Origin: an uncultured Prevotellaceae bacterium
GTDB taxonomy: Bacteria; Bacteroidota; Bacteroidia; Bacteroidales; Muribaculaceae
Assembly: GCA_946409635.1 (NCBI GenBank)
Contig: CAMJXD010000001.1
Span: 124,001-188,000, forward strand
DNA length: 64,000 nucleotides
Direction: 5' to 3'
The position numbers and the translations under genes are program-made. The notes beneath the pieces are model-generated. The model did no database searches and was not told the origin of the DNA. It saw only the letters and a list, made by a program, of their open reading frames with translations. Below, piece after piece: positions 27,329 through 36,063 of this stretch; position 1 is the stretch's first letter; every line of letters begins with the position of its first letter.

Positions 27329-28084
27329 ATGAAATTCATCTCATGGAACGTGAACGGCCTCAGGGCTGTGGCAGGCAAGGGCTTTGGCGACGTGTTCAAG
27401 GCACTGGATGCCGACTTCTTCTGCCTGCAGGAGACCAAGATGCAGGCGGGCCAGCTCGACCTGGAGTTTGAGGGCTACCGATCCTACTGGAACTATGCCG
27501 ACAAGAAAGGCTACTCGGGAACGGCCATCTACAGCCGCCACGAGCCGCTGAGCGTGAGCTACGGCCTGGGCATCGACGAGCATGACCATGAGGGACGCGT
27601 CATCACGCTGGAGATGCCTGGCTTCTACCTCGTGACCTGCTACACCCCCAACAGCCAGGACGGCCTGCGCCGCCTGGACTACCGCATGACGTGGGAGGAT
27701 GCCTTCAGGGCCTATCTGCTCGAGTTGGACAAGACGAAGCCCGTGGTCGTGTGCGGCGACCTGAACGTGGCCCACCAGGAGATTGACCTGAAGAATCCCA
27801 AGACCAACCGCCGCAATGCCGGCTTCACCGACGAGGAGCGCGAGAAGATGACCACACTGCTCGACGCAGGCTTCACCGACACGTGGCGCTTCTTCAACCC
27901 TGACGTTACCGACGTGTACTCGTGGTGGAGCTACCGCTTCAAGGCCCGTGAGAAGAACGCCGGCTGGCGCATTGACTACTTCCTGGTGAGCAACCGCCTG
28001 CAGGCTCAGCTGACCGATGCACGGATACATACCGACGTCTACGGCAGCGACCACTGCCCTGTGGAAGTGGACATTGATTTATAA
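27329..28084 (+). CDS. xthA: Exodeoxyribonuclease III (AP endonuclease)
   Basis: A 251-residue member of the exonuclease III / endonuclease-exonuclease-phosphatase fold, acting on abasic sites and 3' blocked ends in base-excision repair. Conserved blocks: [12 protein letters not shown] at the N-terminus, CLQETKMQ with the metal-binding glutamate, [23 protein letters not shown], and the C-terminal [12 protein letters not shown] with the catalytic His. The start is set by the family opening [11 protein letters not shown]; a longer open frame exists upstream but is not part of the family. Length is normal. The next gene begins 38 bp later. Confidence 0.96.
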   Translation: MKFISWNVNGLRAVAGKGFGDVFKALDADFFCLQETKMQAGQLDLEFEGYRSYWNYADKKGYSGTAIYSRHEPLSVSYGLGIDEHDHEGRVITLEMPGFYLVTCYTPNSQDGLRRLDYRMTWEDAFRAYLLELDKTKPVVVCGDLNVAHQEIDLKNPKTNRRNAGFTDEEREKMTTLLDAGFTDTWRFFNPDVTDVYSWWSYRFKAREKNAGWRIDYFLVSNRLQAQLTDARIHTDVYGSDHCPVEVDIDL

Positions 28085-28122
28085 ATAACAGATAAATAGA
28101 CACCATACAGTTCATCCAAGAT

Positions 28123-29313
28123 ATGGCACAGATTGAGCAGAAGAAATATGACTTTGACCGCGTGGTGAGGATGGTGTTGACCCTCATCAGCGTAGCCATA
28201 GGCGTGTGGCTCATCAATTACCTGAGCCCCGTGTTGATGCCCTTTGTCGTGGGTTTCATCCTGGCCTATATCATCGAGCCGCTCGTCGAGTGGCTGCAAC
28301 GCAAGGCCCGCATCAAGGCCCGCGGCATCGCCGTGGTGCTGGCACTGATTATCGTCATCGCGGCGATTACCGGCCTGTGCTGGCTGGTCATCCCCTACCT
28401 GATCGACGAGTTTGGCGCGATGTCCAAGCAGCTGGCTGCCTATGCACGCTCGTCGTTCAACGTCCCCTACATTCCCGCCGAGGTCAATGACTTCATCCAG
28501 CGCTACATCGACGTGGAGAAGCTCAACGAGATTTTCTCCAAGCAGCAATGGATGGAAATCATGAACAAGGCCGTGTCGGGGGCCTGGTCGGTAGTGGGCG
28601 GCACGATGAGCGTCATCTTCAACATCGTGTCGTGGTTCATTGTGCTGCTTTACATGTTCTTCATCCTGCTGGACTTCAACAAGCTGTCACGCGCCTTCAA
28701 GGCTGCCATTCCCGCCAAGTACCGCCGCATGGCGCTGCGCATCACCGGCGACGTGGCCGACACCATGAGCCGCTACTTTCGCGGCCAGGCCGCCGTGTCG
28801 TTCTTTGTCGGTGTGATCTTTGCCATCGAGTTCTACATCATCGGGTTGCCCATGGCCATCGCCTTCGGCATGTTCGTCGGCCTGCTGAACATGGTGCCCT
28901 ATCTGCAGCTCATCTCTATCCCCATTGCCGCCTTCCTGTGCCTGGTTGCCACAGTAGCCACTGGCGGCAGCTTCTGGGTGATGTTCGGCTGGGTGATCCT
29001 GGCCTATATCATCTGCCAGGTGATCCAGGATATGGTGCTCATCCCCACCATCATGAAGAGCCAGATGGGCCTGAATCCCGCCATCATCTTCCTGTCGCTG
29101 TCGCTGTGGGTCTATGTGATGGGCTTCATCGGCCTGATCATCGGCCTGCCGTTGACCACGCTCATCATCTCCTACTATTGCGAGTTTGTGCTACATCAAC
29201 CCAACCCGCTGCACAAGTCGTCCAAGAAAAAGAAGAACGACGACAAGAAGACACCGCTGGCCCTGACATCATCGTTCCTGAGCCAGTACAGCAATTCCAA
29301 GAACGAGAACTAG
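28123..29313 (+). CDS. AI-2E family permease
   Basis: A 396-residue polytopic inner-membrane protein of the AI-2E / YdiK / PerM family. It has two N-terminal membrane hairpins (about 20-80), a large soluble amphipathic central region (about 85-160), and a block of C-terminal membrane segments with the family-typical GLLNMVPYLQLI and a later IGLPLTTLIISYY. A highly basic tail (SSKKKKNDDKK) follows. Members transport varied small molecules or ions; the autoinducer name should not be taken as function. It sits between xthA and miaA with short spacers, so the three may be cotranscribed. Confidence 0.88.
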   Translation: MAQIEQKKYDFDRVVRMVLTLISVAIGVWLINYLSPVLMPFVVGFILAYIIEPLVEWLQRKARIKARGIAVVLALIIVIAAITGLCWLVIPYLIDEFGAMSKQLAAYARSSFNVPYIPAEVNDFIQRYIDVEKLNEIFSKQQWMEIMNKAVSGAWSVVGGTMSVIFNIVSWFIVLLYMFFILLDFNKLSRAFKAAIPAKYRRMALRITGDVADTMSRYFRGQAAVSFFVGVIFAIEFYIIGLPMAIAFGMFVGLLNMVPYLQLISIPIAAFLCLVATVATGGSFWVMFGWVILAYIICQVIQDMVLIPTIMKSQMGLNPAIIFLSLSLWVYVMGFIGLIIGLPLTTLIISYYCEFVLHQPNPLHKSSKKKKNDDKKTPLALTSSFLSQYSNSKNEN

Positions 29314-29344
29314 GCAGGCAACCACCATTCAACCGGCAACTGAA

Positions 29345-30232
29345 TTGAAAACGCTGATTGTCATTACGGGGCCCACAGGCGTGGGCAAGACTGCTACAGC
29401 CATCGAGCTGGCGCAGCGGCTCCACTGTGACATCATCAATGCCGACTCCCGGCAGATTTATCGTGGCATCCCCATTTGTACCGCCGCTCCCACCCCCGAA
29501 GAGCTGGCTGCCGCTCACCACCACTTTGTAGCCGTCAAGGACCTTGACGAGAGTTACAGCGCGGCCCAGTTTGAGAGCGACGTGATGCAGCTGCTGCCCG
29601 TCTTGTGGCAGCGGGGTGACTGTGCCGTGATGTGCGGCGGCTCGATGCTGTATGTCGACGCCGTGTGCCGCGGTATCGACCAGTTGCCCGACATCAGCCC
29701 CGAGGTGCGTACTGCCGTCAAGCACAAGTTGCAGCTCGAGGGGCTCGACAGCCTGGTCGCCGAGCTGCAAGAGCTCGACCCGCAATATGCCGCCACCGTC
29801 GACCGCAAGAACACCAGCCGCGTGTGCCACGCTGTGGAAATCTGCCGCCAGGCAGGAGTCCCCTACTCCACCCTGCGCACAGGGCAGGCCAAACAGCGCG
29901 ACTTCAACATCATCAAGCTGGCCCTCAATATCGAGCGGGAACAGCTGTTTGACCGCATCAACCGGCGTGTCGACCGCATGGTCGAAGCTGGCCTGGAAGA
30001 GGAAGCCCGCTCAGTGTATCACCTGCGCCACCTCAACTCGCTCAACACCGTGGGCATGAAGGAAATGTTTGCCATGATTGACGGCACAATGGACCGGAAC
30101 ACCGCCATTGAGCGCATCAAGAAGAACACCCGCGTCTATGCCAAGAAGCAGCTCACATGGTACCGTCGCGACCCGTCCATCACCTGGGTCACCCCCGACG
30201 AGGCCGTCACCACCGCCATCAACAGCATTTGA
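29345..30232 (+). CDS. miaA: tRNA dimethylallyltransferase (TTG start)
   Basis: MiaA transfers a dimethylallyl group to N6 of A37 in tRNAs reading UNN codons. The 295-residue product has the P-loop GPTGVGKTATAIELA at residues 9-23, the substrate stretch INADSRQIYRGIPICTA, and RRVDRMVEAGLEEEA, all typical. No in-frame ATG precedes the P-loop, so translation most likely begins at the TTG at 29345. The stop codon lies inside the stem of a terminator-like hairpin. The dimethylallyl donor comes from the pathway that includes IspE. Confidence 0.94.
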   Translation: MKTLIVITGPTGVGKTATAIELAQRLHCDIINADSRQIYRGIPICTAAPTPEELAAAHHHFVAVKDLDESYSAAQFESDVMQLLPVLWQRGDCAVMCGGSMLYVDAVCRGIDQLPDISPEVRTAVKHKLQLEGLDSLVAELQELDPQYAATVDRKNTSRVCHAVEICRQAGVPYSTLRTGQAKQRDFNIIKLALNIEREQLFDRINRRVDRMVEAGLEEEARSVYHLRHLNSLNTVGMKEMFAMIDGTMDRNTAIERIKKNTRVYAKKQLTWYRRDPSITWVTPDEAVTTAINSI

Positions 30233-30263
30233 CCCAAGAAGAACACTGCCTCCCCTTGGGTCA
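30230..30263. terminator. Hairpin between convergent miaA and C10 protease gene 5
   Basis: A perfect 9-bp stem (30230-30238 with 30255-30263, 16-nt loop). The left arm begins with the miaA TGA stop codon; a short T-rich stretch follows on the plus strand. It could serve both convergent genes. Confidence 0.6.
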
Positions 30264-30293
30264 AATGACGTTTTACCTAGTTTCGATTCTGGC

Positions 30294-32864
30294 TTAGTGA
30301 ACCATTATCATGTCGATGAGAGTGTTCACGTCGGCAATGTTCACCTCGCCGTCGACATTGACGTCGGCCATGGGCATTGTTGCGCCCGTCAAGATGGCAT
30401 CGATGATCATGTTGACATCGGCAAGGTTGACCTCGCCATCGACATTGACGTCGCCCATCGCATCCCTGTAATAGAGAACTATGTCGTCGAGATAGGTTGC
30501 TGCCGAGCCGCCGGCAGTCATGGCCAGGCGGAAGTAGGCCGACCGTGAGGGATTCAGATTCAGCATCCAGAAAGCAAGCGTCTGGCTCTGGCCAGGGATT
30601 TCGGCCGCAGCGAGGCCTTCGATGGTGCTGGCTTTGTGCCACGTTGTGCCGTCATGAGAATACTCCAGCGTGTACTTGGCCGCCGTCGTCGACTGGTTGA
30701 AGACAGTAGCCTGGGCCAGGAAGAAGCCATGGGCAAGCGGTTGAGCTGTGTAGACACTGCTGCCCTTCTTCATCATCACCGAGTTGGTGCCGTTGCAGCG
30801 GCCCTCGCCCGGTGCACGCACTCCCCCCTTGGTGAAGTTCCATGTGGTAAAACGGCCCTGGACACCAGCATCGCTGGTCTTGGTGCTCACGGGCATCGAC
30901 TCAAAGTCCTCGACCAGTTCATTGCCTCTGGGAACAATCATGATGGGCATGATGCCAGCATCATCCTCGGGGCCAAGCCAGTCGGACGCCGGTTGAAACA
31001 GCCTGCCGCAGTCATCCACCACCATCAACTCGTAGCGTCCCCACTGAGCGGGTGCCGTGAGCTGCATCGAGAAGGAGGCCTGGGAATCATAGGGGACTGA
31101 CACCGACAACGGCTCGCTGGCAGCCACTTCGACTCCGCCTTGCTGCAACGACAAGCGGATGTCGCCTATCGGGCTCAAATCGGGCGCGCCGCCCCATCGA
31201 CGGGGATAGGCCAGCGTGACATCGATGTCAAGCGTGTCGCCCACATGGATGCGCTCGCCCACATTCAATGCTTCCAACTGATAGGTGCCCGAGAGGAAAC
31301 AATCGGTCATGTAGACCATCCCGTCGCTCAAGCGCATCTTGCAGTACACATCGTTGCCGTACTCATCTTTTACCCAAGAGTCGTAATGGTCGTCCTTGAG
31401 GGGCGAATAAGCGATTTTGACGGTATACACGCCGTCGGCAAGCGAGGCACTGGGCGTGAACTCAATCATCGGGGATTCAGGTCCCCAGCCATCAATATAG
31501 ACCTTGTGGGTAAACTGGCAAGATTGCAGTTCTTGTCCATCCTGGTCAAGGACACGCAGTTCCATGGGAATCATGTCATAGACCGACTGCCAGTGTCCCA
31601 TGCCATCCACCCCGACAGAATCCATCAGGTTGCCCTCGGCATAGATGTCGGAAAACTTCAGGCTCACCTGCTCGCCACGCGGCAGGCTGTAGGTGTCGGG
31701 AGTGAGCAGTCCGCGCACGTAGAGCACCCCAGCCACCTGGTCGGCATCATGGGCGGGAACAACGCCAAAAATCGCGTCCTGGCCATACTTGAAATTGTTA
31801 CCCGAACCAGGAGCCAGCAACGAAACCATGAAGTAGCCGTCGCCCGTGCCGCCCCAGCCCCAATTCACGTGGAACAGACCATCCTGGTCAACGCCGTCAA
31901 ACACAAAGGCGTGTCCGCCCAGTGATCCTTGAGAATAGGTATAGCCGCAATACAGGATGGGGCGCCCGGCAGCGAGTTCGTCGGTGAGCAACTGATCCCA
32001 CTCGCTGGCACCGTACAGGTCTCGCTGCAGCAGGTAATGCCTGTCGCTGTAGCCGAAGTAACGCTTCAGAGCATAGACTACCGACGTCTCCTGGGCGCCA
32101 CTCGAGCTGCCATAACCCATATCTACCGAGATGCCCGCATCGCTCATCAGCTTGGCGACGGCATTGCACGACTCCTCGCTGCTGTTGCCGTCATAGGCAT
32201 CCAGCATCAGGTCCCAGGCGTAGACCGACTGGCTGAAATCGGCACTCAGGGTCTTGGGATCGGTATCATTCACATTGCATTGATAGGTGTGGCTGCCCGT
32301 GCCACGCAGCGGCCACTGGTGATAATTCATGATCTGGGCCATCGCAGTAGCGATGCAGCCTGTCACCGCACGCTCTTCGCCCTTACTGCTGATGTAGGTG
32401 GGGCACATGTTGTTATAGGGCCAACCCTGGTCCCACAGCGTCGTCATCAAGGGGCCAATCGCGGTAGCCCGCTTGATGGGTTGGTGCACTGGCACTCCAC
32501 TATGGGCCTGGAGATAAGCGATTTCGCGGTTCATCTCGGCCATCCAGTCCTGCATGCCTGGGGGAATATTGCCCGACGAGAAAGTAGCATGGTCGCTGTA
32601 GCCGATTACCTGCGGCAGCCGGTCGTCGCCCGACACCACTACAAAGCCGCCTCTTGACGAGCGGTCAAAAACATAAAAACGTCCCTGTTCGGCCGTGTAG
32701 GCAAGCCGCAGGGCTGATTGTGCAGCCGGAGCTGTGAACCGGTGTTCCCTCGCCGAAAAAAAGCTACCGGCCACTTGACGGGCCTGAGCCGCACTGACGG
32801 GAGAGGCATCCAGGTTGTAAACCGTTGCCATCATGATGGCAAGGACTAAAAGTATTCGCTTCAT
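30294..32864 (-). CDS. Secreted C10-family cysteine protease with dockerin-like repeats (copy 5, separate from the array)
   Basis: An 856-residue C10 protease. Signal peptide 1-20, propeptide (FVVVSGDDRLPQVIGYS at about 74-90), catalytic domain with Cys170 in VTGCIATAMAQIMNYHQW and His318 in GGHAFVFDGVD, then VNWGWGGTGDGYFMVS. A long beta-rich region (about 370-790) is unlike that of copies 1-4 and ends in a jelly-roll-like segment (EYSHDGTTWHKAS). The dockerin pair is GDVNVDGEVNLADV and ADVNVDGEVNIADV, of the NIADVN subtype shared with the neighbouring non-protease genes, not the NITDV subtype of the tandem array. It lies 51 bp after cutC and is probably cotranscribed with it. Confidence 0.92.
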   Translation of the reverse strand: MKRILLVLAIMMATVYNLDASPVSAAQARQVAGSFFSAREHRFTAPAAQSALRLAYTAEQGRFYVFDRSSRGGFVVVSGDDRLPQVIGYSDHATFSSGNIPPGMQDWMAEMNREIAYLQAHSGVPVHQPIKRATAIGPLMTTLWDQGWPYNNMCPTYISSKGEERAVTGCIATAMAQIMNYHQWPLRGTGSHTYQCNVNDTDPKTLSADFSQSVYAWDLMLDAYDGNSSEESCNAVAKLMSDAGISVDMGYGSSSGAQETSVVYALKRYFGYSDRHYLLQRDLYGASEWDQLLTDELAAGRPILYCGYTYSQGSLGGHAFVFDGVDQDGLFHVNWGWGGTGDGYFMVSLLAPGSGNNFKYGQDAIFGVVPAHDADQVAGVLYVRGLLTPDTYSLPRGEQVSLKFSDIYAEGNLMDSVGVDGMGHWQSVYDMIPMELRVLDQDGQELQSCQFTHKVYIDGWGPESPMIEFTPSASLADGVYTVKIAYSPLKDDHYDSWVKDEYGNDVYCKMRLSDGMVYMTDCFLSGTYQLEALNVGERIHVGDTLDIDVTLAYPRRWGGAPDLSPIGDIRLSLQQGGVEVAASEPLSVSVPYDSQASFSMQLTAPAQWGRYELMVVDDCGRLFQPASDWLGPEDDAGIMPIMIVPRGNELVEDFESMPVSTKTSDAGVQGRFTTWNFTKGGVRAPGEGRCNGTNSVMMKKGSSVYTAQPLAHGFFLAQATVFNQSTTAAKYTLEYSHDGTTWHKASTIEGLAAAEIPGQSQTLAFWMLNLNPSRSAYFRLAMTAGGSAATYLDDIVLYYRDAMGDVNVDGEVNLADVNMIIDAILTGATMPMADVNVDGEVNIADVNTLIDMIMVH

Positions 32865-32915
32865 AATTACTGATTAATAAATATAGTCTAAGATGATTCC
32901 CTCATCGGTTCCACT

Positions 32916-33668
32916 TTAATCGAGCAGCTGGGCAATGGTGGCTTCCACGCGCCGTGAGGTGGTGTAGTCGAGGGTGGCCTCGGCCATGCCGGGGCGGCCC
33001 ATGTAGAGGTCGGGGTTGATGTATCGCATCGCGCTAGGACGCGGCTCACGCGCCGAGAAGTGGAACTCGTGCAGTGCGGTAGTCTGGTGGAGTTCTCGGA
33101 TGTTTTGCTCGGTGACGCCGCTGCCGGCCATGAGGATGATGCGGCCTGATGCCTGCTGGTTCAGTCGCGCCAGCAAGGCAGCGCCCTGGATGGCCTTGGG
33201 CTGCTGACCCGAAGTGAGGATGCGGTCAAAGCCCAGTTCGATGGCATCCTCGAGGGCCTGTTCGGGATGAATCGCGCGGTCAAAGGCCCGGTGCATCGTC
33301 ACGCTCATGCCACGCGAGCAGTCCAGCAGGTAGCGGCACTGCTCCTTGTCAATCGAGCCGTCGGCCTTGAGACAGCCGAACACCACGCCGTCGACGCCCA
33401 AGTCACGACACACGGCGATATCGGCCGCCATGCGCTCAATCTCCAGGTCGGTATACAGGAAATCGCCTCCACGGGGGCGGATGATAACGTGCAGTCTCGT
33501 GGTGGTCAACAGGCGCCGTGCCACCTTGATTTCGCCATAGCTGGGCGTAGTGCCCCCCTCAGGGATGCCGGCACACAGCTCCACGCGGTCGGCTCCGCCC
33601 TGCTGGGCTGCCAGACAGGACTCCACGCCATTGGCACACACTTCAACCTTGAATTCTTCTCGTTTCAT
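32916..33668 (-). CDS. cutC: CutC-family protein
   Basis: A 250-residue TIM-barrel protein of the CutC family. It has EVCANGVESCLAAQQGGADR at the N-terminus, ELCAGIPEGGTTPSYGEIK, VIIRPRGGDFLYTD, TMHRAFDR and ILTSGQQPKAIQG. The family was first linked to copper tolerance, but its reaction is unclear and some members look like enzymes. It has no signal peptide and no dockerin, so it is the only evidently cytoplasmic protein inside a run of exported dockerin proteins. Short spacers (28 bp upstream, 51 bp downstream) suggest cotranscription with them. Confidence 0.92.
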   Translation of the reverse strand: MKREEFKVEVCANGVESCLAAQQGGADRVELCAGIPEGGTTPSYGEIKVARRLLTTTRLHVIIRPRGGDFLYTDLEIERMAADIAVCRDLGVDGVVFGCLKADGSIDKEQCRYLLDCSRGMSVTMHRAFDRAIHPEQALEDAIELGFDRILTSGQQPKAIQGAALLARLNQQASGRIILMAGSGVTEQNIRELHQTTALHEFHFSAREPRPSAMRYINPDLYMGRPGMAEATLDYTTSRRVEATIAQLLD

Positions 33669-33696
33669 GCTCTAGTTTTTCAGTTTTTTTTGTTCC

Positions 33697-36063
33697 TCAC
33701 TCCTTGCTCAGGATAAGGGCTATCAGGGTATTGACGTCGGCAATGTTCACCTCGCCGTCGCCGTTGACATCGGCCGCGGGCAGGTAGGTTCTCGACAAGA
33801 TGGCGTCGATGGCCATATTGACGTCGGCGATGTTGACCTCGCCGTCCAGGTTCACGTCGCCGGCTACAGGATGTTCTTCAGGCGGCATGGCGGCATACAC
33901 GAGCTCCATGCCGGGAATCTTGAGGCTGTAGGCCTCTCCAGTGGTGACAGGATTATAGGTAATGTAATAGTAAACCAGGTGAAGAGGGAAATTGCCCATG
34001 TCGCCCGCATCGCACAAGGCCGAGACGGGCACGTCGACCGTGACGGGACCAGCCGACGGTATCGTGTACTCAACAGGGACGCGCTCGCCATGGGCCGTCT
34101 CGACGAGTATCTTGACCGACTTGAGCTGGACGTTGCCGGGGTCCAGGCGCAGGCGCAGCGAGTCGGGTATGCCCCACATCGTCACGTCCTTGGAAATCTT
34201 GAGGTAAGGATTGCGAGACGAGGCTCCCGTGAAGTCAATCTGCATGCCGCGGTCGAGGGCTGTGACCACACGGTCCTTGCCTCCGCTCTGGGCAATGGTC
34301 CAGGTGGCGGGGTCGACGGGTGCATTCTCGATGGTGGTCACCCGAGACTTGGGGTTCTCTACCCGCACGAGCAACGAGTCGGCCAACAACGGATGTGACG
34401 AGCCCACAAAAGTCATGCCGTCGGCAACGGCAGTGATGACACCGCAGTCATCAACGGCGCAGACGCCCACGTCGGCCGACGTCCACGCCACCACCGAAGG
34501 GTCCACCTTGTCCAGGCCGTAACCGCTGATGCCGTTGATGTTGATGGCATAATCGTGAAACCTGTCGATGACCACACTGTCGCTCACCAGCTGCCACTGG
34601 GCCTCCATAATCGTGACAGGCTGGGTGGCAGTGACGCCGTCATAGGTCACATACAGGTTGCCCGTGGCCGGCGTCGAGACGGCATGGAAATAGCCCTCGT
34701 CGTCGAAGTGGCCAACCGACGGGTCGCACGTGAAGGTGCAGCCCTGCAGGTCACGCGTCTTGAGCACGCCGTAGCGATTATAGCCCCACACGTCAAACCG
34801 CGTGGTCGCCGAGATCGACAGATTGTAGCATCGAGGCTCGAAACTGATGATGCCGATGTCATCGTCCTGAGGGGCAGTCGAGACCAGGAGACATCCGTTG
34901 CCCACGGCACGCACGCTGCCGTCGCTGGGATGATTGAGCACCTCGTCATTGACTACCATGCACGACGAGCCGCCGCCGTCCAGGTTGACGGCAGTGACCG
35001 CCCCCAGAGCGTCGAAGATGCCCTTCATCTCCAGTAGGGTCACACCCACCGATGTCATATGGCGGCCGTCGACAACAACCAGATAGAGGCGGGTGCTGTC
35101 GGCATTGAAGCCGATGGCCGTGCGCGGGTGACGCTCGGCCCAGTCTTCCATGAACTGGCCGTTCTGCATGATGATGTGGTTGCTGCCGCCCACGAGCTGA
35201 CTGATGTCGATGTCTTGAGGCCCGTTATTGAGCTTGAGCGAGAAATTGATGTCCAGCGCGTCGCCCACGTTCATCCACTCCGCCTGGTTGGCATAGGTGC
35301 CCTTGAGCCACAGGATGGCCTTGCCGTCGGGGATGGGTGTGGAACCTGCCGCGTCGACGATCGACTCGATGACGCAATGCTCGGTACCGTTGGCCAGCCA
35401 TTGGAAGTCGCCCTGGGCAGGCCTCACGAGCACCATCTTGCCCGAAGACGATGCATCGTAGGTCACGGGGCCGTAGCTACGGGTAAACAGGATTGACTGG
35501 TTGGCGGCGATGTTATCATAGGCATAGCGCATGCGGTTCACCAGATTGAGTGCAAACGAATGTCCATTGCCGCTCACGCGCCCCGTGAAGGTCAAGCGGT
35601 CGACATACGGCCGGTTGTCGGCATCCAGCACCAGGCAAGCCCGATTGTGACTACTGAGCACCAACTCGCCGTTGCGCACCTGTCCGCTCACGGGCAGGCC
35701 CACCTCGTTGGTGGGCGAGGTCATGAAGAAGTCGCCGTTGATGGCCGCTACCACCTCGTGGCCGGGACGCGTGTTGCGCGTCGCCATGGCGACAGGCGTC
35801 TCACTGCCCACCGATTTATCGCTGCCCAGGCAGGTCTCCATCACGATATAGGGATTGGTGAGGTCCATCTCGGTCACGCTCACCTTGAGCGGCAAGGCCG
35901 GGATGTCATACTTGGCCGCTGTCACGCCCGGCCCCACCCGATGGGGAAACACGAGCGTGTCCACGTCGTAGGCCGTGCCACCGATGACCCACTGGTCGCG
36001 GGCCTGTCCTGATGCCAATCCCAGCAGGGCAAACAGGGCAGTAACTATCAGTGTCTTTCTCAT
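33697..36063 (-). CDS. Secreted phosphodiester-glycosidase (NAGPA-type) protein with dockerin-like repeats
   Basis: A 788-residue exported protein. Signal peptide 1-21; a NAGPA-type domain at about 80-400 with AAINGDFFM, HPRTAIGFNADSTRLYLVVV, GVTLLEMKGIF and AVNLDGGGSSCMVV, the core signature of the enzyme family that uncovers mannose 6-phosphate by removing GlcNAc. Bacterial members act on glycan phosphodiesters or related bonds. Beta-rich domains follow (an Ig-like stretch at about 510-570), then the dockerin pair GDVNLDGEVNIADV and ADVNGDGEVNIADV. Its ATG overlaps the stop of the upstream gene by 4 bp (ATGA at 36060-36063), implying coupled translation. Confidence 0.85.
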   Translation of the reverse strand: MRKTLIVTALFALLGLASGQARDQWVIGGTAYDVDTLVFPHRVGPGVTAAKYDIPALPLKVSVTEMDLTNPYIVMETCLGSDKSVGSETPVAMATRNTRPGHEVVAAINGDFFMTSPTNEVGLPVSGQVRNGELVLSSHNRACLVLDADNRPYVDRLTFTGRVSGNGHSFALNLVNRMRYAYDNIAANQSILFTRSYGPVTYDASSSGKMVLVRPAQGDFQWLANGTEHCVIESIVDAAGSTPIPDGKAILWLKGTYANQAEWMNVGDALDINFSLKLNNGPQDIDISQLVGGSNHIIMQNGQFMEDWAERHPRTAIGFNADSTRLYLVVVDGRHMTSVGVTLLEMKGIFDALGAVTAVNLDGGGSSCMVVNDEVLNHPSDGSVRAVGNGCLLVSTAPQDDDIGIISFEPRCYNLSISATTRFDVWGYNRYGVLKTRDLQGCTFTCDPSVGHFDDEGYFHAVSTPATGNLYVTYDGVTATQPVTIMEAQWQLVSDSVVIDRFHDYAININGISGYGLDKVDPSVVAWTSADVGVCAVDDCGVITAVADGMTFVGSSHPLLADSLLVRVENPKSRVTTIENAPVDPATWTIAQSGGKDRVVTALDRGMQIDFTGASSRNPYLKISKDVTMWGIPDSLRLRLDPGNVQLKSVKILVETAHGERVPVEYTIPSAGPVTVDVPVSALCDAGDMGNFPLHLVYYYITYNPVTTGEAYSLKIPGMELVYAAMPPEEHPVAGDVNLDGEVNIADVNMAIDAILSRTYLPAADVNGDGEVNIADVNTLIALILSKE

